Positions 62,636-64,000 of a stretch of DNA of 64,000 nt are shown piece after piece (the first letter of the stretch is position 1; the number at the start of each line of letters is the position of its first letter). This DNA comes from Methylobacteriaceae bacterium (GTDB taxonomy: Bacteria; Pseudomonadota; Alphaproteobacteria; Rhizobiales; Beijerinckiaceae): the NCBI GenBank assembly GCA_020638195.1, contig JACKJC010000004.1, forward strand, positions 248,001 through 312,000. Direction: 5' to 3'. The position numbers were made by a program, and so were the translations under genes. The notes under the pieces were generated by a model. The model was not told the DNA's origin, did no database searches, and was given only the letters and a program-made list of their open reading frames with translations.

Positions 62636-63475
62636 GTGACCATAACCCTCCCAACTCGCCTTCATCGGCTGCAGCGAAGTCGGAAATTGTTCGCGCGCCA
62701 GTTTCGCGACAAAGGGCGTCGCAGGCGTCGCGTGACCTATACGATCTCCTGTTCTGAGATCCTTCGCACGGCGCGGACGAAGCGCGCCGGAAGCACGCAG
62801 GCAATGTCGCGCGCCGGCGCCTCGGCTGCGACGCGGCGCGCGACGCCGATGTTGTCTTCTCCTGCGTGACCGCCGACCAGGCTGAACCGGTCGCCGGTCT
62901 CTGCGCGATCTATCTGCGCCAGGGCCAGTTCTTCGTCGACGTCGATTCCGCCGCGCCGGAAACCAGCGTCGCGCGGCGCCGAAGTCGCAGCCGCCGGCGC
63001 GCATTACATCGAGGCCGCCGTCATGGCGCCGGTCGCGCCGAAGGAATTGCGACGGCGATCCTCGCCGGCTGGCGGCCGGAAACGGAACGCAGCCGCCCTA
63101 CTCAATCCGATCGGCATGCGGACATCACGCCGGTGGCGAGCGAATACGGGCGTGCTCCGCGACGAAACTGTCGCGGTCCATCGCGATCAAGGGCATTGAG
63201 GCGCTGATCGTCGACGCCGCGCAGATCGGCGCGCGCCCTGGGCGTGGCGAACGACGTCTTCGCCAGTCTTGGACGCACGTTTCCTGGAACTGACTTCGCG
63301 CGCGCTCGCAGACAATATGGCCGAACGCGCGCACCAGGTATACGCCCGCGCGCCGCCGAAATGCGCGAGGCCAGCCGACATGCTCGACGATCTCAGCGTG
63401 AATTCGTCGCTCGCCCGCGCAGTCGCCGACGCGCAGGAGCGCGGCGCAGCCATTAATGCGGACAAGGCGAAATAG
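62636..63475 (+). pseudogene. DUF1932-type 6-phosphogluconate/3-hydroxyisobutyrate dehydrogenase-like, frameshifted
   Basis: Pieces of an NAD(P)-binding beta-hydroxyacid dehydrogenase family protein appear in order but in different frames: KLFARQFRDKG near the start, then VTADQAEPVAG and GQFFVDVDSAAPET (typical DVNSxxP region), AAGAHYIEAAVMAPVAPKE, LLNPIGMR, and the C-terminal DMLDDLSVNSSLARAVADAQ. No single frame covers more than about 70 residues. At least six frame changes are needed. The gene is either a pseudogene or its sequence contains errors; the C-terminal residues and stop (63473) are otherwise family-like. Confidence 0.75.
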
Positions 63476-63593
63476 ACCCGCTAGCCCGCATCTTCGCGAG
63501 CGACATGCCTGCGCCGTCTTGCGCGCAGTTCCCCTTTTTGCAAAGCGGCGGCACAATCGGCGCAGACGACAACATCATCGGGGAAACGCGTCC

Positions 63594-64000
63594 ATGCAGG
63601 TCAAGATCAAGGAAATCGCCACGGGGCTCCGTTTTCCGGAAGGCCCCGTCGCCATGCCCGACGGCTCGATCATTCTGGTCGAGATCGCGCGCGGCACGAT
63701 TTCGCGCGTCACGCCCGACGGCAAGGTTCACGTGGTCGCGGAGACCGGCGGCGGCCCGAATGGCCTCGCGCTCGGACCGGACGGCAAGATGTACGTCTGC
63801 AACAACGGCGGCTTCGAATGGCGCGAGACGGCCGAGACCGGCCTGCGTCCTGTCGCGCAGGCCAAGGACTATTCGGGCGGCCGCATCGAGCGCGTCGATC
63901 TGTCGACCGGCAAGGTCGAGCGCCTCTACGACGGCGCCGAGAACGGCAAGCTGCGCGGCCCCAACGACATCGTCTTCGACAAGACGGGCGGCTTCTGGTT
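63594..64000 (+). CDS. SMP-30/gluconolactonase/LRE-like protein (3'-truncated)
   Basis: The first ~135 residues of a protein that runs off the window. It begins MQVKIKEIATGLRFPEGPVA, and then DGSIILVEIARGTISRVTPDG, GGGPNGLALGPDGKMYVCNNGG and LRGPNDIVFDKTGGFW, which carry the Glu, Asn and Asp metal-ligand positions of the six-bladed propeller family. It likely hydrolyses a sugar lactone or related ester. The ATG has ATCGGGGAAACGCGTCC upstream. The rest of the gene is outside the window. Confidence 0.85.
   Translation, partial: MQVKIKEIATGLRFPEGPVAMPDGSIILVEIARGTISRVTPDGKVHVVAETGGGPNGLALGPDGKMYVCNNGGFEWRETAETGLRPVAQAKDYSGGRIERVDLSTGKVERLYDGAENGKLRGPNDIVFDKTGGFW

Overview
The window is about 64 kb of GC-rich DNA with dense, short-spaced genes, many GTG/TTG starts and 4-bp start/stop overlaps. 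The gene content points to an alphaproteobacterium of the Hyphomicrobiales (Rhizobiales): two hopanoid loci, a CbbR/fructose-bisphosphatase pair, orphan Tad pseudopilin genes, a CtrA-type site and several families of imperfect palindromic intergenic repeats. The genus cannot be fixed from the sequence; a Beijerinckiaceae/Methylocystaceae/Bradyrhizobium-like relative is a guess. No tRNA, rRNA, CRISPR array, transposase or phage gene was seen.

Layout. 1-2.5 kb: the end of a class I CoA-transferase and an acyl-CoA ligase. 2.5-7.6 kb (minus): hpnABCDE, translationally coupled, which make squalene from farnesyl diphosphate and include hopanoid-associated sugar/lipid enzymes. 7.8-21 kb: a fatty-acyl/isoprenoid-CoA metabolic stretch (quinone-oxidoreductase-like MDR, two acyl-CoA dehydrogenases, SDR, phosphatase, serine beta-lactamase-like hydrolase, acyl-CoA ligase, thioesterase, exported HhH protein), ending in an SDR / HMG-CoA-synthase-like-DUF35 fusion / SCP2-type thiolase operon. 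21-25 kb: MATE exporter and a three-gene minus operon (luciferase-like oxidoreductase, NTF2-fold protein, HtrA-like protein without a catalytic triad). 25-28.5 kb: a membrane-anchored collagen-like protein and three TadG/TadE-like proteins. 28.5-35.6 kb: SDR, DsbA-fold isomerase, an extended CoA-transferase, a Pta-like acyltransferase, FBPase with divergent CbbR, and a PaaI-type thioesterase.

36-42.9 kb is a minus-strand acyl-CoA carboxylase operon (carboxyltransferase, AtuD-like dehydrogenase, biotin carboxylase/BCCP, second dehydrogenase) with a divergent TetR regulator, suggesting branched-chain or acyclic-terpene acyl-CoA breakdown. 43-46.5 kb holds an aldo/keto reductase, a DUF4279 gene lodged between halves of a palindromic repeat, an SDR, a DUF2147 exported protein and a small MgtC-like membrane protein. 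46.4-53.4 kb is the second hopanoid locus: hpnN (hopanoid RND transporter), hpnH (radical SAM), a small exported protein, hpnG and shc (squalene-hopene cyclase). 53.7-58.4 kb encodes a 2-oxoacid:acceptor oxidoreductase (alpha, beta) coupled to a GltD-like flavoprotein with its own [4Fe-4S] clusters.

The right end (59-63.5 kb) carries the conserved ATP-grasp / alpha-E / transglutaminase cluster and a DUF1932-type dehydrogenase. Two patches there are broken by many small indels, either real decay or sequence error, while the transglutaminase between them is intact. The window ends inside an SMP-30/gluconolactonase-like gene.
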